Made by a program: the position numbers and the translations under genes. 64,000 nt of DNA from JAGDMJ01 sp963809695 (GTDB lineage: Bacteria; Bacteroidota; Ignavibacteria; UBA10030; UBA6906): NCBI GenBank assembly GCA_963809695.1, contig CAWEKI010000011.1, positions 8,999-72,998 on the forward strand, in the 5' to 3' direction. Positions 1 through 8,233 of the stretch are shown here, piece by piece. Positions within the stretch are counted from its first letter, which is position 1; each line of letters opens with the position of its first letter. The notes under the pieces were generated by a model. The model was not told the DNA's origin and did no database searches. It saw only the letters and a list, made by a program, of their open reading frames with translations.

Positions 1-407
1 CCACCGACCATTGCGGCTCCTGCACACTGTGCATTGAGGCCTGTCCGACCGGGGCCATCGTGGAACCGTACCTTGTAGACTCCCGGAGATGCCTTTCATA
101 TCTTACGATCGAGCATCGCACCGGGATATCCGGCGACGTTACGGCGCAGTTTGATGGCTGGATCTACGGTTGCGATGTGTGCCAGGACGTCTGTCCATGG
201 AACGAGAAGTTTTCACGGCCGAGCCACGAAGAGGCCTTCATGCCGCGGGAGGACCGTGCCGCGCCGAGACTGGAAGAATGGTCCGGGCTGAGCAGAGAGG
301 AATTCGCCGAACGATTCCGGGAGAGTCCCATCAGGCGGACCAAGTGGGAAGGATTGATGAGAAATATCGGCATCGTCCGGGATCACCCGTCCCGCAAGAA
401 GCCATGA
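1..407 (+). CDS. queG: Epoxyqueuosine reductase QueG, C-terminal part
   Basis: This is the 3' end of a gene that starts before the window; the reading frame is open from base 3. QueG reduces epoxyqueuosine to queuosine in tRNA anticodons, using cobalamin and two 4Fe-4S clusters. The visible part holds a ferredoxin-like pair of cysteine groups: CGSCTLCIEACP at bases 12-47, then CDVCQDVCPW after the conserved GWIYG segment. This double cluster, with the linker DSRRCLSYLTIEHRG-like, is typical of QueG. The N-terminal cobalamin-binding part is outside the window. trxB follows about 36 bases downstream and may be co-transcribed. Confidence 0.93.
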   Translation, partial: TDHCGSCTLCIEACPTGAIVEPYLVDSRRCLSYLTIEHRTGISGDVTAQFDGWIYGCDVCQDVCPWNEKFSRPSHEEAFMPREDRAAPRLEEWSGLSREEFAERFRESPIRRTKWEGLMRNIGIVRDHPSRKKP

Positions 408-443
408 CTCTCCCGGGATTTCCCAGCATCTAATGGAGTGACC

Positions 444-1388
444 ATGTCCAAACATCATAAGCTCATCATAGTCGGGTCAGGGCCCGCGGGCCTCACGGCC
501 GCGCTCTACGCGGCGCGCGCGAATCTGAATCCGGTGGTGTTCGAAGGGATCCAACCGGGCGGGCAGCTCACCATCACGACTGAGGTTGAGAACTTCCCGG
601 CTTTTCCCAACGGCATTCTCGGCCCGGAGTTGATGGAATTGTTCCGCCAGCAAGCGCACAAGTTCGGCGCGACGTCGAACTATTCCGACATCGTCAGGGT
701 CGATTTTTCCGCGCGCCCATTCCTCCTCCGGACGGACAAAGAGGAATACAGTGCGGATGCCGTCATCGTGGCCACGGGGGCCTCCGCGAAATGGCTAGGC
801 ATCCCCTCGGAAGATGTGTATATGGGGTACGGCGTTTCGGCATGCGCGACGTGCGACGGTTTCTTTTTCAGAAACCTTGAGGTGGTGGTCGTCGGCGGCG
901 GAGATACCGCCCTTGAAGAAGCCTCTTTCCTGAGCAAGTTCGCTTCCAAGGTAACGATCGTTCACCGGCGCGATGCGCTCCGGGCGACAAAGATCATGCA
1001 GGACAAAGCTCAGAAGAATCCGAAGATCGCTTTCGTGTGGGATGCTGTGATCGATGAGATTCTCGGGAAGAACGAAGACGGGAAAAAAGCGGTCACGGGG
1101 GTGAGGCTCAAGAACGTGAAGACGGGGGCTACCTCAATTCTGCGCACCGATGGTGTCTTCATGGGAATAGGCCACAAACCGAACACGGAGCTTTTTGTCG
1201 GACAGTTGGAAATGGATCCCATCGGCTACATCATGACCCGTGAGGGGAGTACGCGCACAAGTATCCAGGGCGTCTTTGCCGCAGGAGATGTTGCCGACAG
1301 CGTCTACCGTCAGGCCGTCACCGCCGCCGGTTCTGGATGCAAAGCGGCCATCGATGCGGAGCGGTGGCTTGAGAGCCAGCATGACTGA
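444..1388 (+). CDS. trxB: Thioredoxin-disulfide reductase TrxB
   Basis: A 314-residue flavoprotein of normal length that passes electrons from NADPH through FAD and a redox-active disulfide to thioredoxin in the cytoplasm. The FAD dinucleotide-binding motif GSGPAGL lies near residue 11, the active-site pair is Cys134-Ala-Thr-Cys137, the NADPH-binding motif GGGDTALEEA follows near residue 152, and the closing motif GVFAAGDV is present. The ATG at 444 is chosen because GGAG at 435-438 lies five bases upstream; an in-frame GTG at 438 overlaps that site and is less likely. It follows queG closely in the same direction. Confidence 0.95.
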   Translation: MSKHHKLIIVGSGPAGLTAALYAARANLNPVVFEGIQPGGQLTITTEVENFPAFPNGILGPELMELFRQQAHKFGATSNYSDIVRVDFSARPFLLRTDKEEYSADAVIVATGASAKWLGIPSEDVYMGYGVSACATCDGFFFRNLEVVVVGGGDTALEEASFLSKFASKVTIVHRRDALRATKIMQDKAQKNPKIAFVWDAVIDEILGKNEDGKKAVTGVRLKNVKTGATSILRTDGVFMGIGHKPNTELFVGQLEMDPIGYIMTREGSTRTSIQGVFAAGDVADSVYRQAVTAAGSGCKAAIDAERWLESQHD

Positions 1389-1739
1389 TGCTCGTCCTTT
1401 CTGCCTATCCACACTCCTTCCCGCACGCCTTTTCTTATGTTGTTTTGAACGTTTTTGAAGAACGATTTGGTGGACCGTGTTGTTCTTGCAACGTCTCCAT
1501 CAATTCCGTTTTCCACGTACGTTCACCATGCAAGAGGAGGGGATTTGAAGGGCTGGCTGGGCTCGGTCACTGAACGAGGCAAATGCCTTGTGGATTTTTG
1601 GGGCGGTCACGATTGCCCCACGCCAAAGGTCATGAGTCCCAACGGACCCGTGCTGGAGACCACGCAATCGGTGATATCTATTCACAATCCAATCCATGGT
1701 CCAATTCCGGCGACCGGAAACCAGGGGGCAGAGGTAGCC
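1389..1739. other. Intergenic stretch, no gene seen
   Basis: About 350 bases between trxB and the cupredoxin-like gene. The frame of the downstream gene stays open back to 1455, but that part has no protein-like composition, and the signal peptide starts only at 1740. No hairpin or promoter could be called with confidence. Confidence 0.5.
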
Positions 1740-2558
1740 ATGGTGTGCTCCAAAGTTCAATTCTGGATGGTTCGTTTCTTCTTGCTCTTCTCGCTGCTCG
1801 GTTGGAACACGCTGGAGGGCGCCGAACCTGGATACAAGATCGTGGATGTACGGGATGGCGGGTTGATCCGCGGGACGGTGCGTATGTCAGGCAGCGCTTC
1901 AGATTTCACAGTTCCCACAGGAAAAGACGACAAGATCTGCGGTCCCGCGGTGTTGCTCTCGAAACTCTCCACGGGACGAAACGGCGGAGTGAAAAACGCC
2001 GTTGTTTATATCGAGCAGATCGGCGAGGGAAAATCATTCGCTTCGGGCAAGAAGTATCTTTTGGATCAGAAGGAGTGCAAGTACACACCGCATGTCACGG
2101 TCTTGCCACATGGTGCGCCGTTGGAGATCGTGAACAGTGATCCGGTCCTGCACAATGTGCACATTTCGGAGCTCAGCTCGGGGAAGGCCTCCGTTGTGAA
2201 TATCGCTCAACCGATCAAAGGGCAGCGGACGGTCATTCAGGCATCCCGGATTCGTAAGCCCGGCTTTCTCGTTGCCACGTGCGATGCAGGGCATCCCTGG
2301 ATGAGCGCGTATATCATGGTGGCCGAGCACCCCTACTACTCTTTGACAGACAGAGACGGCAATTACTTCATCAGTGATATCCCGCCCGGAGACTACCGTC
2401 TCGTGATGTGGCACGAAGGGGTCAGGGTTTCAAGAATCGATTCAAGCAAAGGGAAAACCATTCGCTACGACTACGAAGAGCCTTATATGACGGAAAGTCT
2501 TGTGTCCGTTCAAAAAGGAAAGACGACTCGGGCCGATTTCCAGTTGCAGTTGCGGTAA
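1740..2558 (+). CDS. Secreted cupredoxin-like protein with carboxypeptidase regulatory-like domain
   Basis: A 272-residue exported protein. It begins with a hydrophobic signal peptide (MVRFFLLFSLLGW, ending near EGA) and continues with a beta-rich domain. That domain holds a possible type 1 copper set: HNVHISEL, then CDAGHPWM and a later His in MVAEHPYY. The last 80 residues (GNYFISDIPPGDYRLVMWHEG) resemble a carboxypeptidase regulatory-like/SdrD-type beta sandwich. This layout is common in proteins annotated as methylamine-utilisation or plastocyanin-like in environmental FCB genomes. The start at 1740 is preceded by GAGG at 1731-1734; an ATG at 1767 is the alternative. Copper binding is inferred from the residues only and the electron partner is unknown. 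A strong palindrome follows the stop. Confidence 0.72.
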   Translation: MVCSKVQFWMVRFFLLFSLLGWNTLEGAEPGYKIVDVRDGGLIRGTVRMSGSASDFTVPTGKDDKICGPAVLLSKLSTGRNGGVKNAVVYIEQIGEGKSFASGKKYLLDQKECKYTPHVTVLPHGAPLEIVNSDPVLHNVHISELSSGKASVVNIAQPIKGQRTVIQASRIRKPGFLVATCDAGHPWMSAYIMVAEHPYYSLTDRDGNYFISDIPPGDYRLVMWHEGVRVSRIDSSKGKTIRYDYEEPYMTESLVSVQKGKTTRADFQLQLR

Positions 2559-2580
2559 GCCTTCCCTACAGATTCAGCAT

Positions 2581-2618
2581 CAAAGTCCGGTTCTCGCCTT
2601 GGCGGGTACCGGACTTTG
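2581..2618 (+). terminator. Palindrome after the cupredoxin-like gene
   Basis: An 11-bp perfect inverted repeat, CAAAGTCCGGT (2581-2591) and ACCGGACTTTG (2608-2618), with a GC-rich loop, starts 23 bases after the stop codon. The tract that follows is only weakly T-rich (TGTCTTTA), so it is a terminator-like hairpin rather than a textbook one. Confidence 0.55.
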
Positions 2619-2771
2619 TGTCTTTATGGCAGACGCCTGCGACGGATTTGCAGATAGCGCGTGAGATAATGTCATGTATGGTGCGCCATCTTGACATGAC
2701 GCTTCGGCCCCAGAATGTCCATGCATCGCTAACCCCTTATAAGATAATATACAACAGCGACACCCGAATTC

Positions 2772-2787
2772 TGGCACACGGATTGAG
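2772..2787 (+). promoter_or_regulatory. Possible sigma-54 promoter before the hsp20 genes
   Basis: TGGCAC at 2772-2777, then five bases, then TTGAG at 2783-2787. This matches the -24/-12 consensus TGGCAC-N5-TTGC except for the last base. A start about 12 bases further on would give a leader of roughly 50 bases to the hsp20 ATG at 2847. An AT-rich block at 2738-2750 could instead serve a sigma-70 type factor. No CIRCE element (TTAGCACTC-N9-GAGTGCTAA) is present. Confidence 0.35.
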
Positions 2788-2846
2788 ATTAGAGAGGGCG
2801 TAGAGATCCAACACCAAAAGAGAAATATCAATAAGGAGGAAACATA

Positions 2847-3278
2847 ATGGGACTGACAGTGTTCGATGACATTCTGAATCTGGAGCGAGAAATGGGAGGC
2901 CTTTTCCAGGGGTTCCCCGGAGGATCCGTTTCGGGAAGATTCCTTCGTTCCGGCCAGCATTACCCTTCCGTGAACATCTTTGACACCAGCGAGGACTTTG
3001 TGGTGCTTGCAGAACTGCCCGGTGTCGGGAAAGAAGACGTTCATATGACCCTCGACAACGGCCTGCTCACCATCAGCGGCGAGCGGAAAGACGGCACGAC
3101 GCCGGACAAAGCCGAGTGGTTGCGGAAGGAGATCGGGACGGGGAGTTTTTCCCGGGTGATTGAACTGCCACGGCACGTTGACGGCGACCGGATTTCGGCA
3201 GAATTGTCGGACGGAATCCTTCGGGTGGTTTTGCCCAAAGCCGAAGACGCAAAGCCTCGTGAAGTGAAAATAAAGTAG
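2847..3278 (+). CDS. Small heat-shock protein Hsp20, first copy
   Basis: A 143-residue alpha-crystallin family holdase chaperone that binds unfolding proteins in the cytoplasm. The alpha-crystallin domain runs from about residue 38 to the end: YPSVNIFDTSEDFVVLAELPGV, GLLTISGERK, and the LSDGILRVVLPK signature of the last strand. It ends in a charged tail, PREVKIK. AAGGAGG lies just upstream of the ATG. It is the first of three tandem paralogues ahead of lon, each with its own strong SD, so the group looks like one stress operon. Confidence 0.95.
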   Translation: MGLTVFDDILNLEREMGGLFQGFPGGSVSGRFLRSGQHYPSVNIFDTSEDFVVLAELPGVGKEDVHMTLDNGLLTISGERKDGTTPDKAEWLRKEIGTGSFSRVIELPRHVDGDRISAELSDGILRVVLPKAEDAKPREVKIK

Positions 3279-3296
3279 AACGCGGAGGAGCAGAAC

Positions 3297-3695
3297 ATGA
3301 CAAACAACAAAGAAATTACTGTGACTCAAGGGAGTTCCGAGCCAGTCACGCGCCCGGATGGGCGTGAAGATCAGTATCTTCCCCCCCTTGCGGATATTTA
3401 CGAAACCCAGGATGCCTATGTGATCAAGTTGGACATGCCGGGGGCGCAAAAAGAGAGCATACGGGTCCGTCTCGAGCGAGGCAACCTTACGGTCAGCGCT
3501 CCTGCAGTCGGGCGCGCACATCCAACCTGGACCGTTTTGCACGAGGAGACCCGCGCGACTGGTTTTTCGCGGGCGTTCTCTCTCGGGGAAGGGGTTGATC
3601 TGAAGAATGTGGACGCCCATTTTCAGGATGGGGTCCTCACCATCAAGCTCTTCAAGAACGAGGAGCTGAAACCCCGTGAGATTTCTATCCGATGA
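3297..3695 (+). CDS. Small heat-shock protein Hsp20, second copy
   Basis: A 132-residue Hsp20 that starts 18 bases after the first copy, with GGAGG before the ATG. It has the alpha-crystallin fold (YLPPLADIYETQDAYVIKLDMPG, then FQDGVLTIKLFK, tail PREISIR). It is more divergent than the flanking copies: the usual GEKK/GERK stretch after the central strand is replaced by SAPAVGRAHP. It may form mixed oligomers with its neighbours, but that is inference. Confidence 0.93.
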   Translation: MTNNKEITVTQGSSEPVTRPDGREDQYLPPLADIYETQDAYVIKLDMPGAQKESIRVRLERGNLTVSAPAVGRAHPTWTVLHEETRATGFSRAFSLGEGVDLKNVDAHFQDGVLTIKLFKNEELKPREISIR

Positions 3696-3719
3696 AGTAT
3701 CCGAAAGGAGGGATTGAAT

Positions 3720-4187
3720 ATGGCTATCGTACGTTGGAACCCCGGCGGGGAACCTGCAAACGTCTCGACGGATATACTGAGCATGCAGCGGGAGATCAAC
3801 AAGATGTTCGGGGATTTCTTCCGGACTGACCGCGACGAATCATCTCTGCTTGCTCGAGACTGGAAGCCTGCGGCGGACTTCGTTGAGGAGGATGATGCCT
3901 ATGTCGCAAAGGTTGAATTGCCCGGCGTCAGGAAAGACGATGTGAAGATCACGATGCAGGACAATGTGCTGACCATTCGCGGTGAGAAGAAGGAGGAGAA
4001 GAAGGGGAAGGAAGGGGGCGCGCATCGTGTTGAGCGGTTTTACGGCTCCTTCCAGCGGTCCTTTTCCCTGCCGGCGTCCGTCAACAGCAATGGGATCGAG
4101 GCGGAATACAAGGAGGGCATCCTGACGATCACCATGCCGAAGGCGGAAGAAGCCAAGCCGAGGCAAATCGAAGTCAAGGTGAAGTAA
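3720..4187 (+). CDS. Small heat-shock protein Hsp20, third copy
   Basis: A 155-residue Hsp20 of the classic bacterial class: WKPAADFVEEDDAYVAKVELPGV, TIRGEKKEEKK, RSFSLPASV and the YKEGILTITMPK signature, with tail PRQIEVKVK. A lysine/glutamate-rich loop follows the fourth strand. The ATG at 3720 is chosen because AAAGGAGGG at 3704-3712 sits eight bases upstream; a TTG at 3714 is in frame but too close. A strong terminator follows the stop, so lon has at least partly separate transcription. Confidence 0.95.
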   Translation: MAIVRWNPGGEPANVSTDILSMQREINKMFGDFFRTDRDESSLLARDWKPAADFVEEDDAYVAKVELPGVRKDDVKITMQDNVLTIRGEKKEEKKGKEGGAHRVERFYGSFQRSFSLPASVNSNGIEAEYKEGILTITMPKAEEAKPRQIEVKVK

Positions 4188-4214
4188 TCGATACGACGAT
4201 CACCTCTAGCAAGG

Positions 4215-4260
4215 CGGGATTTGCAGGACTGGTGGGAGCCTGCAGAATCCCGTTCTTTTT
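4215..4260 (+). terminator. Rho-independent terminator after the hsp20 genes
   Basis: CGGGATT (4215-4221) and GCAGG (4223-4227) pair with CCTGC (4239-4243) and AATCCCG (4246-4252), followed by TTCTTTTTT. It lies 28 bases after the third hsp20 stop. It overlaps the upstream extension of the lon reading frame, which argues against the longer lon start at 4232. Confidence 0.88.
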
Positions 4261-4291
4261 TATTTCATCCACTACTCGCGAGAAAGAGGAT

Positions 4292-6709
4292 ATGGCGCAA
4301 GAGAAAAAAAAGAAGGAAGTGGAGTCGGGGCCGATGTCCGTACCCAAAGCGATGCCTGTGTTGCCTCTCCGGAATTCCGTGTTCTTCCCCCGTCAGGTCA
4401 TGCCGTTGACGGTCGGGAGGGAAAGCAGCATCAAAGTCATCGAGGAAGCGTCTCAGGGCGAAGGGATCCTGGTGATCGTGGCCCAGACAGACGAGTCAAT
4501 CGAAAAGCCGAAGGAAACCGATATTCACTGGTTCGGGACCCTGGCCAAGATCTTGAAGACCTTCACGCTGGCCGACGGGACACGGAGTGTGCTTGTGCAG
4601 GGCATCCGGCGGGTCCAGCTTATCTCGATCCTTCATTCCGACCCGTACATCCGCGCTGTGGTGCGCGAACGCGAGGATATTCCAGGCACAGGGATGGAGA
4701 TCGAAGCGATGGCAACCAATCTGAAGAGCCTCTTCAAGAAAGCGGTCGAGTTGTCACCGAACCTGAACGATGAACAGCTCTCCATCATTTTGAATATCAA
4801 CGAGCCGGACGCCATCGCGGACATCATCGCGTCGGCGCTGCCGGTAAGCGTGCCGGAAAAGCAGCAGGTGCTGGAGAGCCTGGATGTCCGAAAGAGGCTT
4901 GAGCTCGCCATGCTGATCCTCACGAAGCTTGTGCAAAAACTGGAGCTCGGGACGAAGATCCAGTCCGAAGTTCAGGAAGAGATCAACAAATCTCAGAGGG
5001 AGTATTATCTTCGTGAACAACTGAAGGCCATCAAGAAAGAGCTCGGCGAGGATGAAGGGAACATGGATCAGAACGAGCTCAAGAAGCGGATCGAGAATGC
5101 CCATCTGCCTGAGGACGTTTTGAAAGTCGTCAACAGGGAGGCGAAGAAGCTCGCCCAGATGAACCAGGCCTCCCCGGAATACACGGTCACGAGGAACTAT
5201 CTCGATTGGATCCTGGATCTTCCGTGGAGCGTCAGCACGACGGATACGCTGGAGATCGGGAAGGCGCGCGAGGTTCTGGAGAGGGATCATCACGGGCTGC
5301 AGGAAGTGAAGAAGAGGATTCTCGAATACCTCGCCGTCCGGAAGTTGAAGAAGGATATGCGTGGGCCGATTCTGGTCTTTGTTGGCCCTCCCGGCGTCGG
5401 GAAGACTTCGCTGGGGCGCTCCATCGCCAATGCGCTCGGCAGGAAATTCGTGCGCATTTCGCTGGGAGGCGTGCATGACGAGGCCGAGATCCGCGGCCAC
5501 AGGAGAACCTACATCGGTGCCTTGCCCGGGCGGATCATCCATGGGCTGAGGAGGGCTGGTTCGAACAATCCGGTCTTTATGCTGGACGAGATCGACAAGG
5601 TTGGCCAGGATTTCCGCGGAGACCCGTCTGCGGCGTTGCTCGAGGTCCTCGATCCGGAGCAGAATTTCTCATTCAGCGACCATTATCTTGAGGTGCCATT
5701 CGACCTGTCGAAGGTAATGTTTATTGCGACCGCGAACATGATCGAGTCCGTGCCTCCGGCCCTCAGGGACCGGATGGAGATCATCGAGATACCGAGTTAT
5801 GTCGTCGACGAGAAGAAGCACATCGCCCGGCGTTTCCTCCTTCCCAAACAGCTGGAGGAACATGGGTTGAAGGCCGATCAACTGGAGATCGACGATGAAA
5901 CAATGCGGGCCATCATCGAAGGGTATACCAGAGAGGCAGGCGTCCGCAATCTCGAACGGCGCATCGCGGCAGTTGCCCGCGGAGCGGTTCGGGAGATTGC
6001 CGAGGGAGCCAGAGAACGGGTTGTGGTCAAGAGGGATTCGCTGACGCGTTACCTGGGCCAGCAGAAGTTCTTCCCGGAGGTTTCCGAACGCATCAACCGG
6101 GCAGGGGTGGTCGTGGGTCTCGCCTGGACGCCGGTGGGAGGAGACATCCTGTTCATCGAGGCGACTCAGATGGAAGGGAATGGCAAGCTGATCCTCACCG
6201 GGCAACTCGGAGACGTGATGAAGGAATCGGCCCAGGCGGCGCTGAGCTACATTGCCGCAAACGCGAGGAAGCTCGGGATTTCGCCCGACTTCCGCTCGAA
6301 GACGGATATCCATGTCCACGTCCCGGCAGGGGCGATTCCAAAGGACGGCCCGTCGGCGGGCATCACGATGCTGACGGCCCTGACATCGCTGCTGACCGGA
6401 AGGCTGGTGCGGAATGACCTGGCCATGACCGGGGAGATCACGCTGCGGGGTGCCGTGCTTCCGATTGGCGGCGTCAAGGAAAAAGTGCTTGCCGCGCACC
6501 GGGCGGGAGTCAAGACGATCATCCTCCCGGAGCGGAACAGGATCGACGTTGAGGAGATCCCGAAGGCCGCTTTTGAAGGCGGGCATACGATCCAGTTCCA
6601 CTTCGCGAAGGAGATGAGCCAGGTCCTGGATCTGGCGCTCCTCTCGGAGGAAGAATCAAGGAACCAGGAAATGCCAAGGTTGGACCTTCAGCCGCTGGCA
6701 ATCAACTGA
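4292..6709 (+). CDS. lon: ATP-dependent protease Lon
   Basis: An 805-residue LonA protease that unfolds and degrades damaged and regulatory proteins in the cytoplasm. It has the N-terminal substrate domain (LPLRNSVFFPRQ onward), Walker A GPPGVGKT at residues 365-372, Walker B FMLDEID, and a C-terminal protease domain with catalytic Ser688 in PKDGPSAG and Lys731 in GGVKEK. The 43-residue Ser-Lys spacing equals that of E. coli Lon (679/722). The ATG at 4292 is chosen because the GTG at 4232 lies inside a terminator hairpin; an ATG at 4334 with GGAG nine bases upstream is a real alternative. Its place behind three hsp20 genes makes this a holdase-plus-protease stress locus. Confidence 0.95.
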   Translation: MAQEKKKKEVESGPMSVPKAMPVLPLRNSVFFPRQVMPLTVGRESSIKVIEEASQGEGILVIVAQTDESIEKPKETDIHWFGTLAKILKTFTLADGTRSVLVQGIRRVQLISILHSDPYIRAVVREREDIPGTGMEIEAMATNLKSLFKKAVELSPNLNDEQLSIILNINEPDAIADIIASALPVSVPEKQQVLESLDVRKRLELAMLILTKLVQKLELGTKIQSEVQEEINKSQREYYLREQLKAIKKELGEDEGNMDQNELKKRIENAHLPEDVLKVVNREAKKLAQMNQASPEYTVTRNYLDWILDLPWSVSTTDTLEIGKAREVLERDHHGLQEVKKRILEYLAVRKLKKDMRGPILVFVGPPGVGKTSLGRSIANALGRKFVRISLGGVHDEAEIRGHRRTYIGALPGRIIHGLRRAGSNNPVFMLDEIDKVGQDFRGDPSAALLEVLDPEQNFSFSDHYLEVPFDLSKVMFIATANMIESVPPALRDRMEIIEIPSYVVDEKKHIARRFLLPKQLEEHGLKADQLEIDDETMRAIIEGYTREAGVRNLERRIAAVARGAVREIAEGARERVVVKRDSLTRYLGQQKFFPEVSERINRAGVVVGLAWTPVGGDILFIEATQMEGNGKLILTGQLGDVMKESAQAALSYIAANARKLGISPDFRSKTDIHVHVPAGAIPKDGPSAGITMLTALTSLLTGRLVRNDLAMTGEITLRGAVLPIGGVKEKVLAAHRAGVKTIILPERNRIDVEEIPKAAFEGGHTIQFHFAKEMSQVLDLALLSEEESRNQEMPRLDLQPLAIN

Positions 6710-6730
6710 CTGGTTGGGCTCAATTCGGAG

Positions 6731-6765
6731 ACCCGCACCTCCCGGAGAGGGGTGCGGGTTTTTTT
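6731..6765 (+). terminator. Rho-independent terminator after lon
   Basis: ACCCGCACC (6731-6739) pairs perfectly with GGTGCGGGT (6751-6759), and the stem runs straight into seven T residues. It starts about 20 bases after the lon stop. Confidence 0.93.
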
Positions 6766-6997
6766 CTTTCGGGCGAAAGATACTGTAAGTGGTCCTGTAT
6801 GGAATGCACCTTTTCTGCAAAAACCACCTCGCTGCGTGGGCTATCGGCGGATGACAGGGGACGCGGTTGACATTTGAACGCGAGTTTTGTATTATGGTGC
6901 GTAAAATCAATGACTTACAGCCCTTCAAAGGCACTCCCCATGTCCAAATCCACCAAGTGGTTTCTGATCATACTCGGCAGTTCTGGCACTCATCGCG

Positions 6998-7849
6998 TTG
7001 GGATTCGTTCTCGTTTTCATTTCCATGTTAGGCGATCAGACGGAATCGACTGAAACCGTCGTCACCGGTTCAGGTGACAAGATTGCCGTTGTGGAATTGA
7101 GAGGCGTGATCAGCTCATCCGAGGAAGTAAACCGCCAGATCAAGAAGTACCGGGAGAATCGTTCCGTCAAAGCCATCCTGCTGCATGTCGATTCGCCGGG
7201 AGGCGGGGTGGTCGCAAGCCAGGAAATGTACGAGGAAGTCCGAAAAACCCGTGATGGAGGGAAGCCGGTGGTCGTGTCCATGGGTTCGCTTGCGGCGAGC
7301 GGGGGGTACTACGTGGCATGCGGTGGTTCCAGGCTGGTGGCAAACCGGGGCACGTTGACCGCCAGCATCGGGGTGATTTCGGAATTTCTCCAATTGCGTG
7401 ACGCGCTCACGAAGCTGGGGATCGACGTCAAGACCATAAAATCCGGCCGGCTCAAGGATGCGGGTTCCCCCGTGCGGAAGATGAACGAAGAGGATGAGCG
7501 CTATTTTCAATCCTTGATGGACGACGTCCATCAGCAGTTCATGGCGGTCGTGGAACGGGAGAGAAAGATGAGCCATGAAGAAGTCGCGGCGCTTGCTGAT
7601 GGCCGCGTGTTCACCGGCGAGCAGGCCCTGACGATGGGGCTCATCGACACGATCGGGACGTATGAAGACGCTGTGAAGATTGCCGCCGAACTGGGGGGAA
7701 TTCGCGGGGACCCTGCGATCGTGAAGGAGCGCAAGCGGCAATCCTGGCTGACTCCCGTTCTGGGGGACATGGGAGAAACGGTGAAAGATCTGAAACAGGA
7801 GCTTCTCGACCGGCCCATTCTCTCATACCGGTTTGCGGGACCCTACTGA
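6998..7849 (+). CDS. sppA: Signal peptide peptidase SppA, with a frame break at its start
   Basis: A membrane serine peptidase of family S49 that clears cleaved signal peptides. The Ser/Lys dyad is visible: Ser codon 7298-7300 in SLAASGGYY and Lys codon 7454-7456 in KSGRLKDAGSP, 52 residues apart as in B. subtilis SppA. The open frame begins at a TTG (6998) in the middle of the membrane anchor. The real start is very probably the ATG at 6940 (MSKSTKWFLIILG), one frame over. Removing one T from the TT at 6981-6982 joins the two into a clean single membrane segment (ILGSLALIALGFVLVF). The size is that of short-type SppA. An HU gene follows 81 bases later. Confidence 0.88.
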   Translation: MGFVLVFISMLGDQTESTETVVTGSGDKIAVVELRGVISSSEEVNRQIKKYRENRSVKAILLHVDSPGGGVVASQEMYEEVRKTRDGGKPVVVSMGSLAASGGYYVACGGSRLVANRGTLTASIGVISEFLQLRDALTKLGIDVKTIKSGRLKDAGSPVRKMNEEDERYFQSLMDDVHQQFMAVVERERKMSHEEVAALADGRVFTGEQALTMGLIDTIGTYEDAVKIAAELGGIRGDPAIVKERKRQSWLTPVLGDMGETVKDLKQELLDRPILSYRFAGPY

Positions 7850-7930
7850 GCCGGGGTGACCGAATAGCAACTCCACCAACGATGAAGTGCTTCTGGACAG
7901 CGGCAACCACAACAATAGAGGAGGTGCACG

Positions 7931-8227
7931 TTGACTAAGGCGGATATCGTCGACACCATTGCCACCGCGACAGGGTTGACCAAAGTGGAGACGGAAGCGG
8001 TGGTTGACGGATTCATCTCCACAGTCATCAACGCGATGAAGGAGGGAAAGAACATCGAGATCCGGGGGTTTGGCAGCTACAAAGTGAAGAAGCGCAAAGG
8101 AAGAGTTGCCCGGAATCCGAGAACCGGCGAGCAGGTGATGGTGAGCGAACACTGGGTACCGCTGTTCAAGGTATCCAAGGAAGTGAAGTCCCTGGTGAAC
8201 GAAAACCTGCAAAAAGGGAGCGCGTAG
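7931..8227 (+). CDS. HU/IHF-family DNA-binding protein
   Basis: A 98-residue histone-like nucleoid protein. It has the N-terminal dimerisation helices (MTKADIVDTIATATGLTKVE), the IEIRGFGSYKVKKRK core, and the arm motif GRVARNPRTGE whose RNP tip inserts into the minor groove. The start is a TTG behind GAGGAGG; no ATG is available. It is slightly longer than HU of E. coli (90). It heads a run of small genes that leads to the fusA-like gene. Whether it acts as HU or IHF cannot be told from sequence. Confidence 0.93.
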   Translation: MTKADIVDTIATATGLTKVETEAVVDGFISTVINAMKEGKNIEIRGFGSYKVKKRKGRVARNPRTGEQVMVSEHWVPLFKVSKEVKSLVNENLQKGSA

Positions 8228-8233
8228 TCGGCG

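Noticed and set aside
2640..2846. CIRCE operator before the hsp20 genes
   Set aside because: No TTAGCACTC-N9-GAGTGCTAA or close variant is present.
4754..6601. Long minus-strand frames (262 and 310 codons) inside lon
   Set aside because: Shadows of the Lon coding strand, with no protein-like composition.
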